Of a stretch of 14,327 nt of DNA, positions 6,296-13,143 are shown one piece after another. Position numbers and translations under genes: made by a program. Within the stretch, counting starts at the first letter, position 1. Every line of letters starts with the position of its first letter. This DNA comes from an uncultured Clostridia bacterium. GTDB taxonomy: Bacteria > Bacillota > Clostridia > Christensenellales > Aristaeellaceae. The notes below the pieces were generated by a model. It was not told the DNA's origin and made no database searches. It saw nothing but the letters and a program-made list of their open reading frames with translations. The stretch lies in contig CAJFUU010000243.1 in NCBI GenBank assembly GCA_904420265.1, positions 1-14,327 of the forward strand. The letters run 5' to 3'.

Positions 6296-6934
6296 TTACT
6301 CCGCGGCGGGCGCCGCCGTCGTGACGGGCACGGGCGGATTGCAGTTGGGGCACGCGCCCAGGCCCAGGCTCTGCGCCTGGCGCACGGTGAGCTGGCGGCG
6401 GTTTTCCTGGCCGTTGCACATGGAGGTGGCGTGGTAGTAGACGGCGTTGTTGTATACGCTGTAAACGATGGTATCGTAGATTTCCTCGTTTGTCATCGCC
6501 GGTTCCTCCGTAGGTTCCGGCGAAGGCGTGGCCTCGCCCCGCTGCGCGGCTTCCGCGGCCTCCTGCTGCAAGAGCACTTCCTCAATATTGGAAAGCGCGG
6601 TCACCACGTCCTCCTCGGGCGCATGCGTGGCGGCAACGGGCGCGGCGGCCTGGGGCGTAACCGGCGTGGCCTGACGGCCGGGGAACAGCGGCAGGCACAT
6701 CACCAACATGGACGCAAACGCCAATACCGAGGCCAGCACCCGCCCGCGCGTGGCAAACGAGGCCGTGCGCCATATCCATACAAGGCCGACGGGCGGCAAA
6801 AGCACGCAAAGCACGACCTTCAAGGCCGTGCGCCTGCCGCCGCCAGACTTTCTGCCCGGCCGCTCCATGTTGGGCGAATAGGCGTTGCTCGCCCCGCCGC
6901 GATAGCGACCGTCGCCGTTTCCCTGCACGTGCAT
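6296..6934 (-). CDS. Two-helix membrane protein, Cys/His-containing C-terminus
   Basis: A hypothetical protein of 212 residues. It has a basic, glycine-rich N-terminus, transmembrane helix 1 at about 37-56 (ALKVVLCVLLPPVGLVWIW) and helix 2 at about 66-85 (VLASVLAFASMLVMCLPLF). A low-complexity Ala/Pro/Glu linker with PSPEPTEEP (90-146) follows, then a small domain, YYHATSMCNGQENRRQLTVR (166-185), ending in ACPNCNPP (194-201). His168, Cys173, Cys195 and Cys198 could bind zinc. This resembles short C-terminal domains seen on many Gram-positive surface proteins, where a YH...C segment is followed by a CPxC. The helical hairpin places the tail on one side of the membrane; by charge (basic N-terminus) both ends would be cytoplasmic. 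It starts seven bases after the TSCPD stop, with GAGGGGG overlapping that stop, so the two are co-translated. Function unknown. Confidence 0.75.
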   Translation of the reverse strand: MHVQGNGDGRYRGGASNAYSPNMERPGRKSGGGRRTALKVVLCVLLPPVGLVWIWRTASFATRGRVLASVLAFASMLVMCLPLFPGRQATPVTPQAAAPVAATHAPEEDVVTALSNIEEVLLQQEAAEAAQRGEATPSPEPTEEPAMTNEEIYDTIVYSVYNNAVYYHATSMCNGQENRRQLTVRQAQSLGLGACPNCNPPVPVTTAAPAAE

Positions 6935-6941
6935 GTCCCCC

Positions 6942-7190
6942 TCAGCGCTTCACCCGGGCGCATTCAAGCGCGCGAGCGAGTTGGTCGGGGCAACTGGTGC
7001 CCGCGCGGCACTGTATGCCCCTCAGACGGCGGACGACCTCGTCCGCCTTCATGCCCTCCACCAGCCGGGAAAGGCCCTGCGTGTTGCCGGTGCAGCCGCC
7101 GATGAAACGGACCGAGCGCACCGTATCGCCATCAAGTTCAATTTCAATCTGCCTGGAACACGTTCCATGCGTCTTGTAAGTATACGTCAA
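6942..7190 (-). CDS. TSCPD domain protein (TIGR03905 family)
   Basis: A protein of 82 residues, matching the roughly 80-residue family. It has THGTCSRQIEIELDGDTV (residues 7-24), RFIGGCTGNTQGLSRLVEGM (28-47) and the diagnostic GIQC-RAGTSCPDQLARAL (58-75). TIGR03905 proteins are of unknown function. The TSCPD domain also occurs at the C-terminus of B12-dependent ribonucleotide reductases, where its cysteines are thought to bind metal. The start is TTG at 7190, chosen because GGAGG lies nine bases upstream and family similarity begins there. The longer open frame to 7670 runs backwards through the promoter and the repeat array and is rejected. It is the first gene of a unit with the membrane protein. 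Confidence 0.88.
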   Translation of the reverse strand: MTYTYKTHGTCSRQIEIELDGDTVRSVRFIGGCTGNTQGLSRLVEGMKADEVVRRLRGIQCRAGTSCPDQLARALECARVKR

Positions 7191-7221
7191 AACCGGCTTC
7201 CTCCGCCTTCCAGATATGCCA

Positions 7222-7250
7222 ATTATACGCTCCGAGGCAGAAGATGTCAA
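7222..7250 (-). promoter_or_regulatory. Perfect consensus promoter of the TSCPD unit
   Basis: Minus-strand TTGACA (7250-7245), a 17-base spacer, TATAAT (7227-7222): a full match to the housekeeping promoter consensus at ideal spacing. Transcription should start near 7215, about 25 bases before the TTG codon. It abuts the first unit of the repeat array. Confidence 0.9.
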
Positions 7251-8525
7251 GCGAGCCGCCTGTGCGCGGGCAGAGGAGGGCATCAGATCGACTTGAAGAC
7301 AGGGGTCCGGCAAGGGCAATCTGCGCGCTGGCAAAAAAGGAAATCCCCCTGTTTCTTCCGCGCGCTGAAATATAGGACTCTCTGCGTGCGAGCGGAGAAG
7401 GGAACAAACCCTGGCCGACAAAACGGAAACCATGCGAACCTTCTGCGCAGACGGAGAGGAACACCGAGAAAGGATTTCTTCTCTCGGATTTTCGGGCCCT
7501 TTGCGCGCGGGGAGAGGAGGGAAAGCGCTGCCGACGTTTTTCGACATGGACAGGGCAGCCTGTGCGCATGAAAGAGAAGGGGGTCCCTGCCTGAGATGCA
7601 GGTTTGTGCCGGTAGAGCTGCCTACGCGTGCGTGGAGAGGAGGATTGGCGAGCCGTCCAGCAAGATGCATGAATAGGACCCGCGCGCGTAGAGAAGGGCA
7701 TGAAAAGCGCGGCCTATTGCCATGGTGTCAGGGGCCGCCTAAGAAGGGTGAATCTCCTCGTAATTGCCCAGGAAGGTGAACGGGCCACCTACGCGCGCGT
7801 GAAAAAGGGCTTCGGTAGCCGTATAAAAATCTTTCGCCATGAACTGTACACACGCGTATAGCGCATAGTACAATGGACAAACGCATACTGGATTGCCTGG
7901 AGAACTGCCCACGCACGCGTGGGGAGAAGGGACATTGAGTGGACGGATATATTGCGCGACTTCGGGGCCGCCTGCGCGCGGGGAGAAGGAGCCGTTCCCC
8001 CTGTCCGCCTCGGCTCCCGCCGCCAAGTCTCCTGCGCCCGGATGAGAAGTATTCGCACCCGGTGCAAGTATGGGAAAGTGCTCGCCAGTCGCCTGCGCGC
8101 GAACGCGTGAAATTCGTCCGACAGAAATGGCCCGGTAAATCACAGTCGCCTGCTCACACGTGGATGCGTGGCCTGTGCCAATGACTCTGGCAAAGCGCGT
8201 CGTCCAGTCGCCTGTTCACACATGGACGCGTGTTGAAAATGGCTGCGACCGCTGAGGAAAAGGCAATCAGTCGCCTGCGTGCGCATGGATGCGTGCATAG
8301 AAAATGTCGCATTCAATTCCCCCTTGCGCAGTCGCCCGCTCACGCAAGGGGACGGAAAGAGGCAAAATACATTCGATGAGCCAAGGCTCCTGCGCTCATG
8401 GAGAAGGAGCCGCTCTCCGCCCCCTCGGCTCCCGCGTCACCAGGCCGTACGCGCGTGGAGAAGGGTGGTCCACCGTGCCGATGACAAAATCCGCAAGCCA
8501 CCAGGCCGCGCGCGTGGAGAAAAGT
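7250..8525. CRISPR. Degenerate CRISPR-like array, about 22 units, no cas genes
   Basis: A GC-rich motif with core CCTGCGCGCGTGGAGAAGG recurs with its second C near 7260, 7321, 7382, 7443, 7501, 7560, 7622, 7680, 7739, 7789, 7848, 7909, 7972, 8032, 8093, 8150, 8212, 8275, 8336, 8390, 8447 and 8506. Intervals are mostly 57-63, with 60-61 commonest. Conservation covers about 28 bases; the roughly 32 bases between are unrelated, apart from one pair. A 28+32/33 layout is that of type I-E CRISPR, and the reverse complement (TTCTCCACGCGCG...GGCGG) resembles known type I-E repeats of Gram-positive bacteria. Against a live array: nearly every repeat differs, one unit (7739) has lost about ten bases, no leader is seen, and no cas gene lies in the window. 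Frames through it give PFSTRA and SSPRTR runs, as other type I-E arrays do when translated. crRNA sense would be the minus strand, by inference. Confidence 0.6.
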
Positions 8526-8528
8526 TCC

Positions 8529-8550
8529 AATCCGCATGCGTATGCGGATT
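8529..8550 (-). terminator. Hairpin between array and small membrane protein gene
   Basis: AATCCGCAT and ATGCGGATT form a perfect nine-base-pair stem with a GCGT loop. On the minus strand it begins 13 bases after the stop of the membrane-protein gene and is followed by GGAACTTTTC, so it may terminate that gene before the array. Confidence 0.45.
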
Positions 8551-8563
8551 CATGTTCTACGGT

Positions 8564-8818
8564 CTATTTTTCGATTGTACCTTCTTCTCTTTTACACATC
8601 TCATCTGCGATCATTTGTGCCAATCTCATATCGCGCTCCGTCTGCTTCGCTTCCGAGACTGCCCGTCCCGCTTCGTAAATTAGTCCAATGACGGGCAAGA
8701 CCAATCCTATCAAAAAACCCGCTGCGGCTGAATATCCCTTCTTTTCTGCAATTTCCGATGTCATAAGCGCGTGACAAAAAATCCCCACGAGAATCATAAT
8801 CCAAACCCATGTTGACAT
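8564..8818 (-). CDS. Small two-helix membrane protein
   Basis: A protein of 84 residues with transmembrane helix 1 at about 4-20 (WVWIMILVGIFCHALM) and helix 2 at about 31-50 (AAAGFLIGLVLPVIGLIYEA). They are joined by the short charged turn TSEIAEKKGYS, and a charged, probably cytoplasmic tail (SEAKQTERDMRLAQMIADEM) follows. The start at 8818 has AAGGAGG eight bases upstream; the in-frame ATG at 8848 has no such site. The loop and second-helix pattern (AEKKGY-x-GFLIGL-x-GLIY) occurs in many short hypothetical membrane proteins of Firmicutes. No function is known. It has its own promoter (8849-8877) and a probable terminator, so it is a self-contained unit beside the repeat array. It could be a cargo gene within a once longer array. 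Confidence 0.75.
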   Translation of the reverse strand: MSTWVWIMILVGIFCHALMTSEIAEKKGYSAAAGFLIGLVLPVIGLIYEAGRAVSEAKQTERDMRLAQMIADEMCKREEGTIEK

Positions 8819-8848
8819 GTCTTCCGCCTCCTTGATGATGATAACCAT

Positions 8849-8877
8849 ATCATAACACTTTCAGAGACGGAAGACAA
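8849..8877 (-). promoter_or_regulatory. Promoter of the small membrane protein gene
   Basis: Minus-strand TTGTCT (8877-8872), a 17-base spacer, TATGAT (8854-8849). The -10 matches five of six consensus positions and the -35 four of six, at ideal spacing, just upstream of the ribosome binding site. Confidence 0.6.
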
Positions 8878-8899
8878 TGCGTTTTCATTTCCCTGCCTG

Positions 8900-9088
8900 T
8901 CACAAAACATCGTCGATATGTACCTTCCCGTCCGGCTTCCCCGTCCAGCCTGCTCCGGCGCTCCATGCCCGCACGCGCAGAAAGCCGAGTGTGTCCATCT
9001 CATCTATATCGCGCATCCGCAAGCCTGTTTTTAAAAGCTGGTCATATAGCGAAAATGTGTAATCTTCCAATGTCAGGATTGGACGCCG
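8900..9088 (-). pseudogene. Possible phage-derived protein fragment
   Basis: The minus frame reads RRPILTLEDYTFSLYDQLLK, then TGLRMRDIDEMDTLGFLRVR and AWSAGAGWTGKPDGKVHIDD, ending in VL and a stop at 8900. The pattern LTLEDY...RDIDEMDTLGFLRVRAW resembles short phage tail-associated proteins that contain a DIDxMD...LxxRAW segment. That is a recollection of style, not an identification. No ATG with a ribosome binding site begins this segment. The open frame continues upstream to 9268 through the solitary CRISPR-like repeat, in sequence that is not protein-like. It could be the 3' end of a phage gene left by deletion, or a small gene with an unusual start. Confidence 0.35.
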
Positions 9089-9126
9089 TTTGCCTTTTTC
9101 CTTCCCGGCGCTTTTCTCCGCGCCGG

Positions 9127-9152
9127 GCGCCAAGCCGCACGTGGAGAAGGGG
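9127..9152. repeat. Solitary copy of the array repeat
   Basis: GCCGCACGTGGAGAAGGGG (9134-9152) matches the array core GCCGCGCGCGTGGAGAA at nearly all positions and most resembles the last two array units (8447 and 8506). It lies about 627 bases from the last unit, across the small membrane protein gene and the phage-like fragment. No convincing second copy follows at the expected 60-base interval. Confidence 0.5.
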
Positions 9153-9357
9153 TATTTCCACCGTTTCACCCGCCGCGCCGTTTGCCGCAAATGCGCGGCC
9201 CGGAAGCGTGCAAACAGGGCAGGGCCGCGTCGCTTCTTGCATGGACCGGCCGGGCGCAATGCCGCCATCGCCGCGGCTGGTCAAATGCCAGTGGCGGGCG
9301 CGCTCCCCGCCGGGGCGATATGCCTGAGAAAATAACGCGCCGGTTTTGCCTTTGGTC

Positions 9358-9386
9358 TTGAAAATCGGCGGCGTTCGATGTATGAT
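9358..9386 (+). promoter_or_regulatory. galM promoter
   Basis: TTGAAA (9358-9363), a 17-base spacer, TATGAT (9381-9386). Each box matches consensus at five of six positions. It lies just upstream of the galM ribosome binding site AGGAGG (9406-9411) and may drive the whole cluster to 13851. Confidence 0.7.
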
Positions 9387-9420
9387 ATAAAGTGGAAAAT
9401 AACGCAGGAGGTTTGACACC

Positions 9421-10491
9421 ATGAGCATTCGCAAGGTACCCTTCGGCAAACTGGACAGCGGCGAGGCGGCTGACCTGTATATCCTGACCAACACTTCCGG
9501 CGCTTCGGTGGAAATCACCAACTTTGGCGGCATCATCCGCGCCATCAACGTGCCCGACCGCGAGGGCAAGATCGGCAACGTGGTGCTGGGCTACAAGGAC
9601 GTGAGCGGCTATCAGCCCCTGTGCGGCTATCTGGGCGCGCTCATCGGCCGCGTGGGCAACCGCATTGCCGACGGCAAATGCACGCTCAACGGCAAGGAGT
9701 TGACCCTGGCCAAGAACGAGGGCGGCGTCACGCATCTGCACGGCGGCAACGTCGGCTTCGACCGCAAGTTCTGGGATGTCACGCCCATTGAAGGCATCTG
9801 CGAGGACAGCCTGGTTCTCAAGTACACCTCTCCCGACGGCGAAGAGGGCTATCCCGGCACGCTGAAGGTAATGGTGACCTACACCTTCACCGACGACAAC
9901 GAACTGGTCATCCACTACGAGGCCGTTTCCGACAAGGACACGCTGTGCAACCTCACCAACCACACCTACTTCAACCTTGCCGGCGAAGGCAGCGGCCCGA
10001 TTTACGACCACACCATCGAAATCGACGCCGATACTTTCACCGTGGTTTCCGACCGCAAGTGCATCCCCACCGGCGAAATGCGCCCCGTGGGCGGCACGCC
10101 CTTTGATTTGCGCGAGGCCAAGCGCATCGGCGATGGCCTGGCCATGACCGAAGAGGACGAGCAGATGCGCTACGGCAACGGCTACGACCACAACTTCAAC
10201 TTAAACGGCGAGGACGAGGGCCTGCGCTTTGCCTGCGAAGTGACCGAGCCGACCACCGGCCGCGTCATGCAGGTTTACACCGACATGCCCGCCGTGCAGT
10301 TCTATGCCGGTAACGGCCTGGAAAGCGTCAACCCCGGTTCCTGCGGCCGCAACTACCACAAGCACGAGGGCTTCTGCCTGGAAACGCAGTACGCGCCCGA
10401 CTCCATCAACCACCCCGAATTTCCGGACAGCGTTCTGCGCGCCGGCGAAAAGTACGACTTTATCACCATCTTCGCCTTTGACGCGGAGTAA
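9421..10491 (+). CDS. galM: Aldose 1-epimerase (mutarotase)
   Basis: GalM interconverts alpha and beta anomers of glucose and galactose, feeding the Leloir pathway; it is cytoplasmic. The protein has 356 residues, the usual length. Visible landmarks are the N-terminal strand VEITNFGGIIRAINVPDREG (30-49), GRVGNRIADGKCTLNGK (76-92), THLHGG (104-109) with His105 and His107, NLTNHTYFNLAG (177-188) with His181 as the expected catalytic acid, and the C-terminal CLETQYAPDSINHPEFP (320-336) with Glu322 as the expected catalytic base. AGGAGG nine bases before the ATG fixes the start. No galK, galT or galE lies in the window, so the gene serves general sugar metabolism here. gltX follows after 71 bases with a hairpin between. 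Confidence 0.95.
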   Translation: MSIRKVPFGKLDSGEAADLYILTNTSGASVEITNFGGIIRAINVPDREGKIGNVVLGYKDVSGYQPLCGYLGALIGRVGNRIADGKCTLNGKELTLAKNEGGVTHLHGGNVGFDRKFWDVTPIEGICEDSLVLKYTSPDGEEGYPGTLKVMVTYTFTDDNELVIHYEAVSDKDTLCNLTNHTYFNLAGEGSGPIYDHTIEIDADTFTVVSDRKCIPTGEMRPVGGTPFDLREAKRIGDGLAMTEEDEQMRYGNGYDHNFNLNGEDEGLRFACEVTEPTTGRVMQVYTDMPAVQFYAGNGLESVNPGSCGRNYHKHEGFCLETQYAPDSINHPEFPDSVLRAGEKYDFITIFAFDAE

Positions 10492-10501
10492 AACGTTCCC
10501 C

Positions 10502-10535
10502 GGCGCGGGACGGCCCTTTGGCGTCTTCCCGCGCC
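10502..10535 (+). other. Intercistronic hairpin galM-gltX
   Basis: GGCGCGGGA (10502-10510) pairs perfectly with TCCCGCGCC (10527-10535). No T tract follows, so it is more likely a message-stability or processing structure, or a weak attenuator, than a full terminator. Confidence 0.4.
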
Positions 10536-10562
10536 CATCCAACCGCAAAGGAGTTACCGGCC

Positions 10563-12008
10563 ATGCAAGTCCGCACACGCTTCGCGCCCAGCCCGACGGG
10601 GTATTTGCACCTGGGCGGTTTGCGCACGGCGCTTTATACCTATCTGTTCGCCCGCCGCAACGGGGGCAAGTTCATTTTGCGCATTGAGGACACCGACCAG
10701 GAGCGCGAAGTTCCCGGCGCGGTGGAAAAGATCTACGCCTCGCTGGCCGCCGCAGGGTTGACCTACGACGAAGGCCCGGATGTGGGTGGCGATTACGGCC
10801 CCTATATCCAGACCCAGCGCCGGCACCTTTACCTGCCTTACGCGCAGGAGCTGGTGAAGCGCGGCGGCGCGTATTACTGTTTCTGCACCAAAGAGCGGCT
10901 GGACGAGGCGCGCGCCCAGGCCGAAAAAGAGGGCAAAACCTTCAAATACGACAAGCACTGCCTGCACCTGTCCCCGGAGGAAGTGCAGCGGCGTCTCGAC
11001 GCGGGCGAGCCCTATGTCATCCGCCAAAACGTACCCCTGGAAGGCAAGGCGGGGTTTGACGATTTGCTCTACGGCCATGTGGAGGTAGACTGCTCCACGC
11101 TGGACGACAACGTGCTGATCAAGGCCGACGGCCTGCCCACCTACAACTTTGCCAACGTCATTGACGACCACCTGATGGGCATTACCCACGTCATGCGCGG
11201 CACGGAGTACCTTTCCAGCGCCCCGAAGTACAACCTGCTTTACGAGGCCTTCGGCTGGACGCCGCCCATCTATATTCACCTGCCCGTGGTCATGCGCGAC
11301 GCCACGCGCAAACTTTCCAAGCGCTATGGCGATCCCTCGTTTGAGGATTTGCTGGAGATGGGCTATCTCAGGGACGCCATCATCAACTTCATTGCCCTGC
11401 TGGGCTGGAGCCCGCGCAGCGAACGCGAATTTTTCACCCTCAAGGAGCTGGAAGAGTGCTTTGACGTAGAGGGGCTGAATAAATCGCCATCCATCTTCGA
11501 TATGGACAAGCTGACCTGGTTCAACGCCGAGTATATCCGCCGCCTTTCGCCAGAGGAATTTTACCGCATGGCCGAGCCGTGGATGGCCAAAGTGCTCGAC
11601 CCGGCGCGCTTTGATTTGCGCCGCCTGGCCGAACTTTTGCAGGCGCGCACTGAGGTTTTGAACCGCATTCCGGACATGATCGGTTTCCTGGCGGAAATGC
11701 CCGCCTTTGAAAACGACCTGTACACGCACAAGAAGATGAAAACCAACCCCGAAATCGCCAAACAGGCGCTGGAAGCGGTGCGGCCCGTGCTGGAAGGCGT
11801 GGGCGAGTGGACCGAGCAGGCGCTGCACGACGCGGTGATGGCCTTCATTCCCGAAACGGGGCTGAAAAACGGCCAGATGCTCTGGCCACTGCGCATCGCC
11901 ATTTCCGGCCTGGCCTCCACGCCGGGCGGGGCGTTTGAAATCGCCTATCTTCTGGGCAGGGAGGAAACGCTGCGCAGGCTGGACGCCTCGCTGCAGAAGC
12001 TGCAATGA
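10563..12008 (+). CDS. gltX: Glutamyl-tRNA synthetase
   Basis: A class I aminoacyl-tRNA synthetase of 481 residues that charges tRNA-Glu with glutamate. The HIGH-type motif is APSPTGYLHLGGLRTALYTY (residues 8-27), followed by RIEDTDQER (40-48). The KMSKS-type motif is KLSKR (250-254), just after LPVVMRDATRK. GDPSFEDLLEMGYL and the helical anticodon-binding domain (from about residue 320) complete the enzyme, with ISGLASTPGGAFEIAYLLG near the C-terminus. Length and motifs match bacterial GluRS. In many Clostridia without GlnRS this enzyme is non-discriminating and also charges tRNA-Gln; that cannot be told from the sequence here. The start ATG has AAAGGAG nine bases upstream; an in-frame upstream ATG at 10518 lacks such a site. 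The stop overlaps the next start as ATGA, so the downstream phosphodiesterase is translationally coupled. Confidence 0.96.
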   Translation: MQVRTRFAPSPTGYLHLGGLRTALYTYLFARRNGGKFILRIEDTDQEREVPGAVEKIYASLAAAGLTYDEGPDVGGDYGPYIQTQRRHLYLPYAQELVKRGGAYYCFCTKERLDEARAQAEKEGKTFKYDKHCLHLSPEEVQRRLDAGEPYVIRQNVPLEGKAGFDDLLYGHVEVDCSTLDDNVLIKADGLPTYNFANVIDDHLMGITHVMRGTEYLSSAPKYNLLYEAFGWTPPIYIHLPVVMRDATRKLSKRYGDPSFEDLLEMGYLRDAIINFIALLGWSPRSEREFFTLKELEECFDVEGLNKSPSIFDMDKLTWFNAEYIRRLSPEEFYRMAEPWMAKVLDPARFDLRRLAELLQARTEVLNRIPDMIGFLAEMPAFENDLYTHKKMKTNPEIAKQALEAVRPVLEGVGEWTEQALHDAVMAFIPETGLKNGQMLWPLRIAISGLASTPGGAFEIAYLLGREETLRRLDASLQKLQ

Positions 12009-13141
12009 ACATCGTCTATCCGGATTACGACCGCTCCATTCTCTCCACGCTCGCCGCGCTGACGGGCTATTTCGGCGCGCCGCTTGCCTACCCGGCGCTG
12101 CCGGAATTAAAGCCGTATCTGGAAACGAAGCCCCTGCACGTAATGTTGCTTTTGTTGGACGGCATGGGCGGCCGGCCGCTGCAAAACGCGTTGCCGGAAA
12201 CTTCCTACCTGCGCTCGCATGAAATTGCCACCGTCACCAGCATTTTCCCACCCACCACCGCCGCCGCCACCACGGCTTACTACTGCGGCAAATCGGCGCT
12301 GGAGAGCGGCTGGCTGGGTTGGCATTTGCACATGAAGGAATTCGCCGCCGATATTATCGCCTTCAAGCGCGCGACCTATTATACGGAAAAAAGTGTGGAC
12401 GGGCCGTTTCCCGCCGGGGAGCTGATCCCTTACGAGACGGTGTTTGAGCGCATGAAGGGCGCGTGCGACACGCATGTGCTCTACGCTTTCGACTCTTACT
12501 CCGAACACGGGGCGGACTTTCGCCACCGCGTGTCCAGCTTTGCGGAAGTGACGAATACGCTGCGCATGATCTCGCGCGGCGACAGGCCTTCCTTTACCAT
12601 TGCCTACTGGAACCAGCCGGACGCGAAGATGCACAAGTTCGGCGAAGGCTCCAAAGAGGCCATAGCGGAGTTCAAATCCCTGGACGCGCAACTGGCGGCC
12701 CTGCGGACGCAGCTGAAAGATACGCTGCTGGTGATCACCGCCGACCACGGCATGGTCAATACCACCGAGGCGGTGGATGTGGCGAAAATTCCGGCGCTTT
12801 TGGAGCCGTTGGTGTTGCCGCCGTCCATCGAACCGCGCGCCGCGGCGTTTTATGTAAAGCATCATCGCCGCGCGGCGTTTGAAGCGGCCTTCCGCGAATA
12901 CTGCGGCGGGGATTTCCTGTTGCTTCCCCGTGAGGAAGTGCTTGCCTCCGGTCTGTTCGGGCGGGGTGAGCCGCATCCCAAATTCGACGACTTTATCGGC
13001 GACTACCTGGGCGTAGCCACCGGCACGCGCTATTTCGCCTTCTCCCTGCCCGGGGCCAAACCCGGGGACAGACTGATCGGACAGCACGCCGGGCTGACGG
13101 AAAACGAAATGCTCGTCTCCGTGCTGGCGGATAGGACGTGA
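12005..13141 (+). CDS. Alkaline phosphatase superfamily phosphodiesterase
   Basis: A 378-residue protein of the type I phosphodiesterase / nucleotide pyrophosphatase branch of the alkaline phosphatase superfamily. Metal-site motifs appear in order: LLLLDGMGGRP (48-58) with Asp52, TSIFPPTTAAATT (78-90) containing the candidate nucleophile threonine, NQPDAKMHKFG (203-213), TADHGM (245-250) with Asp and His ligands, and GQHAGLTENEML (359-370) with the late His ligand. This is a two-metal hydrolase of phosphate mono- or diesters; the substrate cannot be read from the sequence. No signal peptide is seen, so it should be cytoplasmic. The start lies inside the gltX stop (ATGA), and a downstream PHP protein begins at its own stop, so the three form a coupled operon. 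The metal-binding Thr and Asp residues look intact. Confidence 0.88.
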   Translation: MNIVYPDYDRSILSTLAALTGYFGAPLAYPALPELKPYLETKPLHVMLLLLDGMGGRPLQNALPETSYLRSHEIATVTSIFPPTTAAATTAYYCGKSALESGWLGWHLHMKEFAADIIAFKRATYYTEKSVDGPFPAGELIPYETVFERMKGACDTHVLYAFDSYSEHGADFRHRVSSFAEVTNTLRMISRGDRPSFTIAYWNQPDAKMHKFGEGSKEAIAEFKSLDAQLAALRTQLKDTLLVITADHGMVNTTEAVDVAKIPALLEPLVLPPSIEPRAAAFYVKHHRRAAFEAAFREYCGGDFLLLPREEVLASGLFGRGEPHPKFDDFIGDYLGVATGTRYFAFSLPGAKPGDRLIGQHAGLTENEMLVSVLADRT

Positions 13142-13143
13142 AC

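Noticed and set aside
7144..7701. Long open frames through the repeat array on both strands, including upstream extension of the TSCPD gene
   Set aside because: They read through a perfect promoter and through periodic repeats, and give recurring PFSTRA/SSPRTR peptides, which is a sign of translated repeats rather than a gene.
9188..9206. A possible further repeat unit about 60 bases after the solitary copy
   Set aside because: Only TGCGCGG and GGAAGCGTG match loosely; at this base composition that is not distinguishable from chance.
9042..10191. Long minus-strand frames opposite galM, and similarly opposite gltX and the phosphodiesterase
   Set aside because: They mirror the codon pattern of the sense genes, which have full family motifs and ribosome binding sites.
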